Part shown: positions 42,915 to 51,900 of the stretch, piece by piece | How positions within the stretch are numbered: position 1 is the first letter of the stretch | How the letters are laid out: the number at the start of each line of letters is the position of its first letter | Origin: Calothrix sp. NIES-2100 | GTDB lineage: Bacteria > Cyanobacteriota > Cyanobacteriia > Cyanobacteriales > Nostocaceae | Length of the DNA: 64,000 nucleotides | Direction: 5' to 3' | Assembly (NCBI RefSeq): GCF_002368195.1 | Contig: NZ_AP018178.1 | Location: 5,174,145-5,238,144, forward strand | Translations under genes and position numbers: made by a program | Notes under the pieces: model-generated | What the model was told of the DNA's origin: nothing | Seen by the model: the letters and a program-made list of their open reading frames with translations, nothing else | Database searches by the model: none

Positions 42915-45863
42915 ATGACGAGCAAAATTACACCAGAAAATATTCTGTTACCTGCACGGATGAGTTTGGTAAAAAATGCCTTTGCCAAGCTAGAGATTGC
43001 TGTGTTGCCATTTCCTTTTGTCCAGATAGTAAGAGACTTTTGCCACGATATCAAACAAACCCTTTATCGTGGTAAAAACAGGGAGGTTACACCACCATAT
43101 CGACAGTTAAATAATGCTTTGCTTGCTTGTGCATCTACGCTGACATACGGCTTTGAGTATGTTGGTTCTGACGAGGAAACCAAGCTTCCTTTATATCAAG
43201 CATTAGCTGTAGGAACTCCAGAGAACCCATTGAAAACTCCCACACCCCAGCAGATACATGAATTAGTGAGAATTTGGGCGCAAGAGTGGACGAAACAGTA
43301 TGGTACAAAAAATGAAGTGAATAGCGTGTGCGATCGCTTCCTTGAAAGGATAAATACCATACCACCTGATTGGGATTGGCAACCTATTAAACCGGAAACA
43401 CTTGTACGCGATATCAATGCAGAGAGAGGATTAGGATTTCAAGCCATTCCTAGTCTGCTTGCAACCATGTTGCATGGTAAAAAGTGCATCATTAACTCTG
43501 GAAAAAGACAACAGGAAATTCAATGGCGCAAAGTACAGGGAGGTGGTTCGGGTAGAGTAGGACTTTACGTAGTTAGTAAGCCATTTAAGGCGAATTATAC
43601 AGATAATTATGGTAAGGAAAAAGAAGGTTACTTTGCTTACCGTCTAGACTTTAATGTTGAAACCCAAGCAGGAAGATTCAATGATAATGGCAATCTAGAA
43701 CCGTGGATTTTCTTACATTTGAGTTGTCAAAGATATCCCCATAAACCACTTTTAGAAGCTAACTATGGACGTGATATCTCTGTTCTCATGGGTATGAATA
43801 AGGCACGTTTATCTGATTATGAGGTGGATTCAACTTTAGTGCGTCTTGTTATTGATAACAATAGCAAAGAAGAAGAAAATTTGTGGAGGTTACAACTACC
43901 AGAATTACTTGCTGCATTCAAAGCACGCGCTCTAGAACAGCCAGATAATATTCTGAATAATCCCGCAGGATTTGGTAATTTAGATAACTCAAATAATTGG
44001 GGTGACAGGGACGAATATTATATAGTTCATACTGAAGGCTATAAGTATGAGCATGAGCAACATAAACGAGGACATAGTATAAAAACTGGTTTTAGTTTTT
44101 TGGAACGGGGCGATATTATTGCACGAGTATTAGAACTACTCAACGGCGTTTTAATCCCAGATAATCCGATGCAATCTGACATTCCTGCACCATCAGGTAT
44201 AAAAGCACCACTAGCAATGCGGGATTACGAATTTATTTCTAGACCTCGCACAAAACGCCAACCTTATCAGCAAATTGCTACTGATGCTATTTACCGAGCA
44301 TTACAAGGTAAGCCAATGCACATCTTTATAATTTATCGGGAACAAGACACTTGTGAAGTAGTTTACCAGCAATTACGCGATGTATTTCTTCTCAATGAAA
44401 ATGAAGATTTTCCACAAGATATAACAGTTTCAAAAATTTTGATTGATGATGCGACACTTTTACAACCACTTAATACAGGTGGATTTTCGCCTAAAGATCG
44501 TAATAAATTCGATGATCAAATACGCAAGCAGCATCAAGTGAAACGAGACTTATGGCGTACTTTTCTCCAAAAAAATGCTATTCCTCTGATAGATTTTGAG
44601 ACTAATCCCCACTGTTTAGCGATTATTGAAATTGGCAGAATTAAGAAAAAGGGAATTCTCCCCCAACAAAACATTAAAGGAGCTATTCGTGAAGCTTGTG
44701 TTAGAGAGGGAATTAGCTCCCAAATGATACAGTCGATACCGACAGGTAAACCAAAATCAATTAACTCAGAAGATGATGAAGACAAATCACCAGCCTACAG
44801 CAAAGCAACAAAAGGACGGGTGATGAATGCCCTACTGGATGGAACATTACGTCAAACTGGAGCATTATATGGACTACCTTCTCAACTCTATGAGCAAGCC
44901 AAAATACCAAAAGAAATTGCCAAAGAGTTAGATGTAATTGCTTTTTGTCGTCGCAAAACTAACCAATATCAAGGTGATATTCACTATGTGCTTGCAGTTC
45001 GTTTGCGTGCAACAGGTGCGGTATATGTAATGTTTCCTGATGGTGATGATTGGATTCCTTACTCACAGGCAGGAATTGCTGTCGGAAAAATTTTTGCTAA
45101 CGCACGACGCGATCGCCATGAAAATACAAAACGCATTCAAAGTAAAATCAAGTTGAGCGGTACAGAATTAGTACAGTTTGTTGCACGCGTAGTGACCAAA
45201 CATTTAGACAGACCAACTATTGTTTTAATTGAAGCCGAAGGGTGGCGTAACGAACGTGGCGAAGATAATGATGGCTCAGTCTGGTTTCAGTTGAAAAATG
45301 AGTACCTGCTGGCAAAACGCAACGTTTTAGACTTTCGCCATGTTCCTGGTCACAGTTGCGAGTACAGCCGTGAGAGTAACCAACTAGAGAACTTGCTAGC
45401 AGTAATTCGGATTCGCACTGATAAAGAAACACCACAGTACATCACCAATCGAGAAACTTGGAACGAAGATTATCCAGCGCGAGATTTCCAACATCTAAGC
45501 GGTTTTTACGATAAGTCAGCACCAGAACTACTACATTACTTCTCTGTGGGAAAACTGCCAAAAACACAGAAGGCGCAAGATGAAAAGCCAATACCTGAAC
45601 TTTATAAACTCGGTTATCAAGAGGATAAATTCGGTGCTAACTTTCCATTCAAACATCAACAGCTAGTGGAAATTGTACCGTTCTTTGTACGCCCAGATTT
45701 TCAACCAGAAGAAGCTTTAAAGGCACTATGTCGCGTTCCTCACTATTTAAGATGTTCACCTGCTTGGTCTATGGGAAATATCGTTTTGCCATACCCAATG
45801 CACTTAGGTCAGGAAGTCATAGAGGATCACCTATGCATACTTGGTGTAAATTTACAACTTTAA
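42915..45863 (+). CDS. PIWI-RE protein (pPIWI_RE module / DUF3962 with RNase H-like PIWI domain)
   Basis: A 982-residue protein, the key component of the island. The N-terminal half fits the pPIWI_RE module, and the C-terminal part (about 640-970) the PIWI domain with an RNase H fold. The motif IVLIEAEGWRN (residues 770-779) occupies the second-strand position of the fold, and VIRIRT (830-835) carries the arginines near the predicted guide site. At 773/775 the residues are Glu where I expected an Asp, so cleavage activity is uncertain. The family is known from computational work as prokaryotic relatives of Argonaute/PIWI, always with a DinG-like helicase and an REase. The gene starts five bases after the helicase stop. 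The C-terminus is complete. Confidence 0.85.
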   Translation: MTSKITPENILLPARMSLVKNAFAKLEIAVLPFPFVQIVRDFCHDIKQTLYRGKNREVTPPYRQLNNALLACASTLTYGFEYVGSDEETKLPLYQALAVGTPENPLKTPTPQQIHELVRIWAQEWTKQYGTKNEVNSVCDRFLERINTIPPDWDWQPIKPETLVRDINAERGLGFQAIPSLLATMLHGKKCIINSGKRQQEIQWRKVQGGGSGRVGLYVVSKPFKANYTDNYGKEKEGYFAYRLDFNVETQAGRFNDNGNLEPWIFLHLSCQRYPHKPLLEANYGRDISVLMGMNKARLSDYEVDSTLVRLVIDNNSKEEENLWRLQLPELLAAFKARALEQPDNILNNPAGFGNLDNSNNWGDRDEYYIVHTEGYKYEHEQHKRGHSIKTGFSFLERGDIIARVLELLNGVLIPDNPMQSDIPAPSGIKAPLAMRDYEFISRPRTKRQPYQQIATDAIYRALQGKPMHIFIIYREQDTCEVVYQQLRDVFLLNENEDFPQDITVSKILIDDATLLQPLNTGGFSPKDRNKFDDQIRKQHQVKRDLWRTFLQKNAIPLIDFETNPHCLAIIEIGRIKKKGILPQQNIKGAIREACVREGISSQMIQSIPTGKPKSINSEDDEDKSPAYSKATKGRVMNALLDGTLRQTGALYGLPSQLYEQAKIPKEIAKELDVIAFCRRKTNQYQGDIHYVLAVRLRATGAVYVMFPDGDDWIPYSQAGIAVGKIFANARRDRHENTKRIQSKIKLSGTELVQFVARVVTKHLDRPTIVLIEAEGWRNERGEDNDGSVWFQLKNEYLLAKRNVLDFRHVPGHSCEYSRESNQLENLLAVIRIRTDKETPQYITNRETWNEDYPARDFQHLSGFYDKSAPELLHYFSVGKLPKTQKAQDEKPIPELYKLGYQEDKFGANFPFKHQQLVEIVPFFVRPDFQPEEALKALCRVPHYLRCSPAWSMGNIVLPYPMHLGQEVIEDHLCILGVNLQL

Positions 45864-45900
45864 TCTCAGGCATCAAGATAGTAATATCCTCCCCCAATAT

Positions 45901-45941
45901 TCAGTAAACCAAAAAGTTTTTCCCCAAAGAGCGATCGCTAA
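45901..45941 (+). repeat. Left terminal inverted repeat of the insertion sequence
   Basis: 41 bases, beginning TCAGTAAACC, that match the reverse complement of 47314-47354 without a mismatch. Confidence 0.95.
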
Positions 45942-46062
45942 TCACTCTTACGTATAACAAGGTAGTGTAAATTACTAAATGCATAATTAATGCTTATACT
46001 GCTCTTTTGGGGTTCAAAAAATGAAATGATGAAAGTAGTGTGTAGCATATTGGCTCTTAAAA

Positions 46063-47245
46063 TTGACTGTTTCATCAGAAGAACTGGTTTTAACAGACTC
46101 AGAAACCCTTGAAGAGGTTATTGAGTGTTTAGTAGAAAATTTTTCCATTGAAACTCAGGGGGGATGTGACCAACAAACTTTATTTGAGATTCTTATAAAA
46201 GCAGCCAGCAGTGGAGATAGTATTGAGAATACAGCCAAATTATTAAAAAATGTTCCTACAGCTAATGATATTAGATATCATCTTAATAAAATCAACAATT
46301 TTGAGGAGTTAGAGACACGAATTAATCAAGCATTGAAAAGTCGAATTCCTTTAGGTTTAAAAAAAGGATGTTTAAAAATAGCGATTGATTTAAATTTAAT
46401 TTGTTATTATGGTAAGCCAACATTCTTAGAATTACCATACATATATAAAAGTGAAGCTAAATCTGGTACTCATTCATTTTTGACGGCTGCAACTTTATAT
46501 GTGATTAACAAAAACAAGCGTGTAACTCTAGCCGTCAGAGGTGTTCGCCGACTAGATACTAGTGTAGCGATAATTACTTATTTATTGGCGGAACTTGAAT
46601 CCCTTAAAATAAATGTAAAAAAACTCTATTTAGATAGGGGATTTTTTAATACTCCTGTAATAAGATGGTTGCAAGCATTAGATATTCCATTTATGATGCC
46701 TGCTATCAAGACAGGAAAAAAGGGAGGAATTAAACAGTTTTTGAAGGGAAGAAAAAGCTATAAAACTACCCATACTATTACAAGAGACAAAGATGACTCA
46801 GTCACCTTTGACTTATGGATTGTCTGTAAATATAGAAAAGGAAAGCGTAAAAAATATGGGGTGCAATACCTTGCTTATGTTACTTATAAAATCCAAACTA
46901 ATTTAGATTATATATATCAGGATTATCGAAAAAGATTTGGCATCGAAAGTAGTTATCGGCTGCAAAATCTTTGTCGAATTAGAACAAATAATAAAAATCC
47001 CGCATTAAGATTACTATTCGTTGGTATATCTTTTCTTTTAGTTAATATTTGGGTTAACCTCCTCTGGCTTAGAATAAGTCGGAAAAGGCTCATGTTGCCG
47101 ATTAATTTACCGGACACTTTTCGTACTTAAACAGATGTTAGCCTTTTTATCTCAAGCCCTACAGCGTAAATATCAAGTAGTAGAAAGCATTTATATTCCA
47201 CGACTGTTAGCACCAACAAATTATCAATCAGCTAATCATAAGTAA
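46063..47245 (+). pseudogene. ISH3-family (IS4-like) DDE transposase, frameshifted
   Basis: The main frame (46063-47130, 355 codons from a TTG) has the catalytic residues in KIAIDLN (first Asp), LYLDRGFF (second Asp) and RFGIESSYR (Glu), in the order of ISH3/IS4 transposases. It stops with TAA at 47128. A +1 shift at about 47125 opens 39 more codons up to 47245, reading LKQMLAFLSQALQRKY and then VVESIYIP, which match the usual C-terminus of cyanobacterial members. The gene is therefore broken by a one-base indel, unless the site is used for programmed frameshifting. Confidence 0.75.
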
Positions 47246-47313
47246 TCATTATCCATACTATGTCTGCTGGTTAAAGGAGCGAGTATTAAAAAGTATCGTA
47301 GGCTACAAAATAT

Positions 47314-47354
47314 TTAGCGATCGCTCTTTGGGGAAAAACTTTTTGGTTTACTGA
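47314..47354 (-). repeat. Right terminal inverted repeat of the insertion sequence
   Basis: 41 bases ending GGTTTACTGA; perfect inverted match to the left end. Confidence 0.95.
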
Positions 47355-47730
47355 TGATACAAAAGCAACAAAACTTCATCCGTTGCAGAAATATCTCTGG
47401 ACAGAACTAGAGGTTTTCCATCTAATTCATGAATTATTGAATGTTCTAGTTGAACAATTTGGGCAATGGTTTCTGCAACAACTTTTCGATCCTGATTCCA
47501 AACTAGGCTAAGAAACTCGGCAAATATCCATTTGCTGGCATGAAGCAATGGGAAAAGATGGCAAACCTGCTTACGTAGATTATATTGTTAAATTGCCTAA
47601 GCGATCGCTAGAAGAGTTTTGTCGCTGGGTGTATCGTTTTATGGACAATGCTCAATTTATCTATCCTCAATATCTAGCTGAACAACACCAGAAAATGGCT
47701 TCTGCCTTAATAGCTCGGTATTTTATGTAA
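47355..47730 (+). pseudogene. C-terminal remnant of a WYL-type regulator
   Basis: The plus-strand frame is open from the edge of the insertion sequence to 47730 except for a TAA at 47509-47511. The second part (from 47548) reads KPAYVDYIVKLPKRSLEEF, then VYRFMDNAQFIYPQYLAEQH, which resembles the C-terminal region of WYL-domain regulators of the cyanobacterial CRISPR-linked type. There is no N-terminal helix-turn-helix part on either side of the insertion sequence. It is a 5'-truncated gene with an in-frame stop. The family call is tentative. Confidence 0.4.
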
Positions 47731-47799
47731 CAAATAAAAAATTGTTATATTACTTTTAAGTATGGATTTTAGCAGGGGTTGTCAGGGTAATTGATGAAT

Positions 47800-48963
47800 T
47801 TATCCTGAAATATCCTTTCTTAAAACTCGATACCAATTGTTAATTTCCCGACTAACTAAAATATCCTGGTTAATAGGTTCTAGATGGGAAAGGGAATTTC
47901 GCATTTCTTTAAGTTGTTTAACAAGTCGTCGCAGATCAAGAGGCACAATTTGATCAGTCTGATTCAGTTGATATTCAATGTGACCAATTTCTAAATCTCT
48001 TAAATCTTTAATAACTTCACCAAAGCTGGTTTTAAAAGGTACTGTTAAAACTTTAGAAAACCGTTGAATAATTTCTTGTCTTCTCTCTTCAATAAAGGGG
48101 AAAATTTCTCCGACTTCACCTCGCCAAATTCTCGATTTTATTTCTCCTTGGGCTAAATTATCAACCGCTAAAACAGCCGAATGAATTTTTTCTTCACCCT
48201 CAATAGTATTTTTAAATCCTTGACACCAACTCTCTGCAAAAGTAATATTCTTTGTGCGATCGCACTGCCAACCATGTTGTTGAGCAATTTCTTGTAGAAT
48301 CGGTTCTGGGTGAAGAATATGCTCAATTTTTTCAGCGGCTAAACGTTCGCTAACTTCAAAATCCCACAGCGCTAGATGGGTGATAACTGATATCGCTACC
48401 CGCTTTTGCAAATCGGAGAGTCGGTTTCCGGGAAAGAGGTTAGCCGTGAACAATAGCATATCCAGAAAGCTGACAACTCCCTGCCAAGTTTGATGTGATA
48501 GACAGACATCCTCGACTGGGGGCGCGATCGCTATTTCTCCGACTAATGAGACGATAAATAGCGTACGATGCAATTGGGGGATACCGCGACAAGGTTGTTC
48601 GTAGTCGGAAAGGAATTTTTGCCAAGCAGGCCAAACATCGACAGTCAAATTATCTAACCAGATAATCTTACCAGCAAATTTTTGATTTTGTGCTAATGTC
48701 CGTGCATTCCGTACTTCGTTGGGGCTAATTTCGCCGACAAACAAATCAAAGAGGAAATGCACCGGATCGAGATAAGTTTCGTCGCTAACAGAAATTTTAT
48801 GCCAGTCCCAATCGTCCCCAAGTTCAGAGCGAATCGCGTTTGCTAGACCACTGGGTAAATGTTCTGGTAAACAAAGAATAACATTTTTTCCATCTCTGAA
48901 GTCTTCAACAACGCGATCAATAAATTGGCTAGGGCCAGGAAGTTGCCAGCAAAAACAAGTCAT
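47800..48963 (-). CDS. Unrecognised partner of the giant ATPase
   Basis: A 387-residue protein that I cannot assign. Near residue 28 GKNVILCLPEHLPSGLANAI occupies the place of a P-loop strand but lacks a Walker A lysine, and IIWLDNLTVDVW near 115 looks like a Walker B-type strand. This pattern suggests an inactive P-loop NTPase fold in the N-terminal half. The C-terminal half is helical and ends in a charged region. The gene begins seven bases after the stop of the 1780-residue ATPase gene on the same strand, so the two are co-transcribed and probably form a complex. Context in a defence island suggests a role in conflict, but this is inference. Confidence 0.65.
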   Translation of the reverse strand: MTCFCWQLPGPSQFIDRVVEDFRDGKNVILCLPEHLPSGLANAIRSELGDDWDWHKISVSDETYLDPVHFLFDLFVGEISPNEVRNARTLAQNQKFAGKIIWLDNLTVDVWPAWQKFLSDYEQPCRGIPQLHRTLFIVSLVGEIAIAPPVEDVCLSHQTWQGVVSFLDMLLFTANLFPGNRLSDLQKRVAISVITHLALWDFEVSERLAAEKIEHILHPEPILQEIAQQHGWQCDRTKNITFAESWCQGFKNTIEGEEKIHSAVLAVDNLAQGEIKSRIWRGEVGEIFPFIEERRQEIIQRFSKVLTVPFKTSFGEVIKDLRDLEIGHIEYQLNQTDQIVPLDLRRLVKQLKEMRNSLSHLEPINQDILVSREINNWYRVLRKDISG

Positions 48964-48970
48964 ATTATGA

Positions 48971-51900
48971 TTATGCCCCCAAAGATGTGACGATCCGCCC
49001 TACCAGTGGATCGATACTCCAATTACTATTACCCACTGGATATGCAAGTCGTAACAATTCTGCCCATTTAAAAGTTTGATGGACAATTTCCGCTGATATG
49101 TCCTCAACAATTTCGATTAAATCTGCAATTGCAGCTTCTTTGAGGGTAGCTAAAGCGTGTAATATTTGTTTTTGTTGAGGATGAGTATTATCCAATCCCA
49201 TGAGTATTGCTAATTCATTCAGGTATTCCGAATTAGTTAAAGAATCTGCTAATTTTTGTAAATGCGGTTCCCAGTGTTGGTCTGATTTAGCTTGTTGGTA
49301 AAAACGCTGAAGTAGCACTGGCCAATTTCCGGTAATTTCGGTAATCTTTTCGCGGCTTTCTTTATTCGCGGCGGTAAAATTGTCATCTTCTAACCATTGT
49401 CGGAGTGCTGCATCATGCCAAGGTTTGAGACTAAAAATACTCACTCCTTGAGACACTAAGGAATCAAGACAATTAAGATTAATTAATTCCCATACTTTTG
49501 GGGGATTGGCAACAAAAACAACTCTAGCAAAGGACTTTTTAGATTTTAGTCTCTGAACTTTTTCTAGTGCTATCTTGACCCATTCTTGACTCCAATCACA
49601 AGTAGATGACACAAACATAATAGTTGTGCCATCAATCCCCATTTCTCGCTTATCTAAGTTGGCTAAATGTTTAGTAAAATCAGATTCTCCAGCGACATTT
49701 TCTATGGGAATCCAGAATTCTTTACCAACTGCGGAAATTAAGAAATCCTGTAATTCATTTAAACCTGCGGCGGGACAACCAAAAATAATTGAGACTCCAT
49801 TTTCGCGTCTCCGCAATGCTGATTCTTGTTGTACTGTCAAAGGACTGCGCCGAGATAAATCGTGTCGCAAAGCTGAGCGAAAAATTTCCGCATCGTAACC
49901 TAAAGCAGGTTCGCGACTTCTGAGAAGTTGTTCTTCAATTTCGGCTTCTGTACCTAACAGCAAAACTACGTTGGGACTTCTCAGCGCAAAGCCGCCTTCA
50001 TTAGTTTCTCTTAAAACTCCTAAACCCACCATTTCTTCTAGTAAGGCGCGAAATTCATCGGTGGATTTACCTTGAAATCCTTCTGACCACCAAGACAAAA
50101 CAGCATCCTGAATCCAGGATACAGAAAATCCATCCACCATGCCTTTTGGACTGGTGAGTGATTCATAAGCAATGGAATATGCGATCACTTCATAGCGTTG
50201 GTCTAGTTGTAGTGTCCATAGTAAGCGATCGCGGATCGCTTTACGCAGATTATTGCTTTGATAAGTTTCGTCAACTTGCTTATCTGCAATCTCATAGGGC
50301 GGTGTATTATTGCGATCGTACTTCTTTAAATGATTATTATTAACATCTCTGAGCAACTCATGACAGTAGAGTTGAATTAAACTCGGATAGTAATTAGTTT
50401 GAGACAGAATTCGCGTTACCAAATCGTCTGATAATTCATAGCCAATATTTGCTAAAGGGCGTTTGATTAACTCTCTAGCTTCGCGCCATTCCTTATTTTC
50501 TAACAATGGGCCAATGCAAAGTGGCTCTCCATAATGAGCTAGCGGATGGTTTTCTACCCTAGTAGTACGTTGAACATTGTGTAACCCGGCGAATACTACT
50601 TTGAAACGGCGATCTGTTTTATCCATCAAACCTTTGAAACGGCTAGTTTGACTAAATTTATTTTGTCCATCAGATTCTAGGAATTTGTCGGCTTCATCAA
50701 GTAATAAAAGAATCCGCCGACTTTTATCCTGTTCTAACCAATTTTGCAGATGTCGTAGCAAAGTTTCCGCACCTATATTGGTGGGACTCATCCGGGGTAC
50801 AACTTCTAATTTTTTAAACTCATCTGCTAATAAGCTCCAAATATCTTCAATTGGTCTGTGGATACCAATACCATCAGCTTTTAAATCGAGAAACAGAGCT
50901 ATTCTTCTTTCCTGGGGTGCGTGAAATTCCCGTTCTACAGAACGCAATAAAGCAGTTTTTCCTAACTGTCTACCTCCATAAATAAAGCAAGAACCCATAG
51001 AATTAATTACGGAGTCTCGCTCTTGTTTCCGTCCGTAAAAAATTTCTGGAGGAACTAAGCCAGCAGTGGTAGCATGAGTTTCTAAAAAAGTAAAAGGTAG
51101 AGCGCACTTAAATAATGTCCGCAGTCGTGGTTCTTCTGCACCGCAAATATACAGCATTAATATGTCATCAATCAGCACAAATGTTCGACGGCGTTCTCGA
51201 CAAAGCCTTGCTAAATCTCTACGTCTGAGTTCTGTCAACCGTCCAAAAAAGAAGACAAAAGCTGGGGAACCATGAGAAGTTTCGCCAACTGCATTGAGAA
51301 TGTCTTCTGCTGTGGGTCTATCCCAGACACAAAGAATACGATATTGTCCGTGAGCCGCCGATCCATAAGTAGCAACAGGACACAATTCTTTATTACGGAT
51401 GATTTCTGTTGTGATTTGCAGCCAAGTTCGACCGCCGACACGTTCAATTGTAATTCGCGATGGATTAAATCCTAAGTTAACCAGAATAATCCCCGCATCA
51501 GACTCTAAAATTTGTTGGAATTTACCGGCTTTTTTCGCAGAAAACCAAGCATTGAGCATTTTCGCTGCTCTTTCAGTTGCAGAACCAGAAAGTCTGCGGA
51601 AATTGATTCCACAAAAATCTTCTCGTCTTTGGACTTTGGAAATCAGAAGATTCGGGCTATTTTCTTCCATGAATTTGTCAATTTCAGTCACTTTGAGGGG
51701 GAAGAAATCGCTAAAATCATTTGCAGCTATTTCTACAGGAGGAATTTCATCGCCTCTATCTATCATGTCGATGTATTCATTAGCTGTCAGCACATTTCCC
51801 TGGTTTAATAGTTCTTGGATGCGGACATAACTTGGTTGTTCGGAAGTGAGGGAAAGTGCATTTAATCTTTGTCTTACCTGCTCAATTGCTGCTGCTTTCT

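Larger units (their letters stand above)
45901..47354 (+). mobile_element. ISH3-type insertion sequence
   Basis: A 1454-bp element bounded by perfect 41-bp terminal inverted repeats, each containing an HIP1 site. Inside is one DDE transposase gene. No target-site duplication is visible: AATAT precedes the left end and TGATA follows the right end. It lies 37 bases past the PIWI-RE stop codon, and its right end abuts a broken gene. The transposase is frameshifted near its C-terminus, so this copy may be inactive. Confidence 0.85.

Noticed and set aside
42881..43075. Overlapping small frame at the start of the PIWI-RE gene
   Set aside because: It is out of frame with the PIWI-RE protein, overlaps two real genes and has no recognisable features.
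45896..47359. Target-site duplication of the ISH3-type element
   Set aside because: Bases next to the ends (AATAT on the left, TGATA on the right) do not match at 4 to 5 bp.
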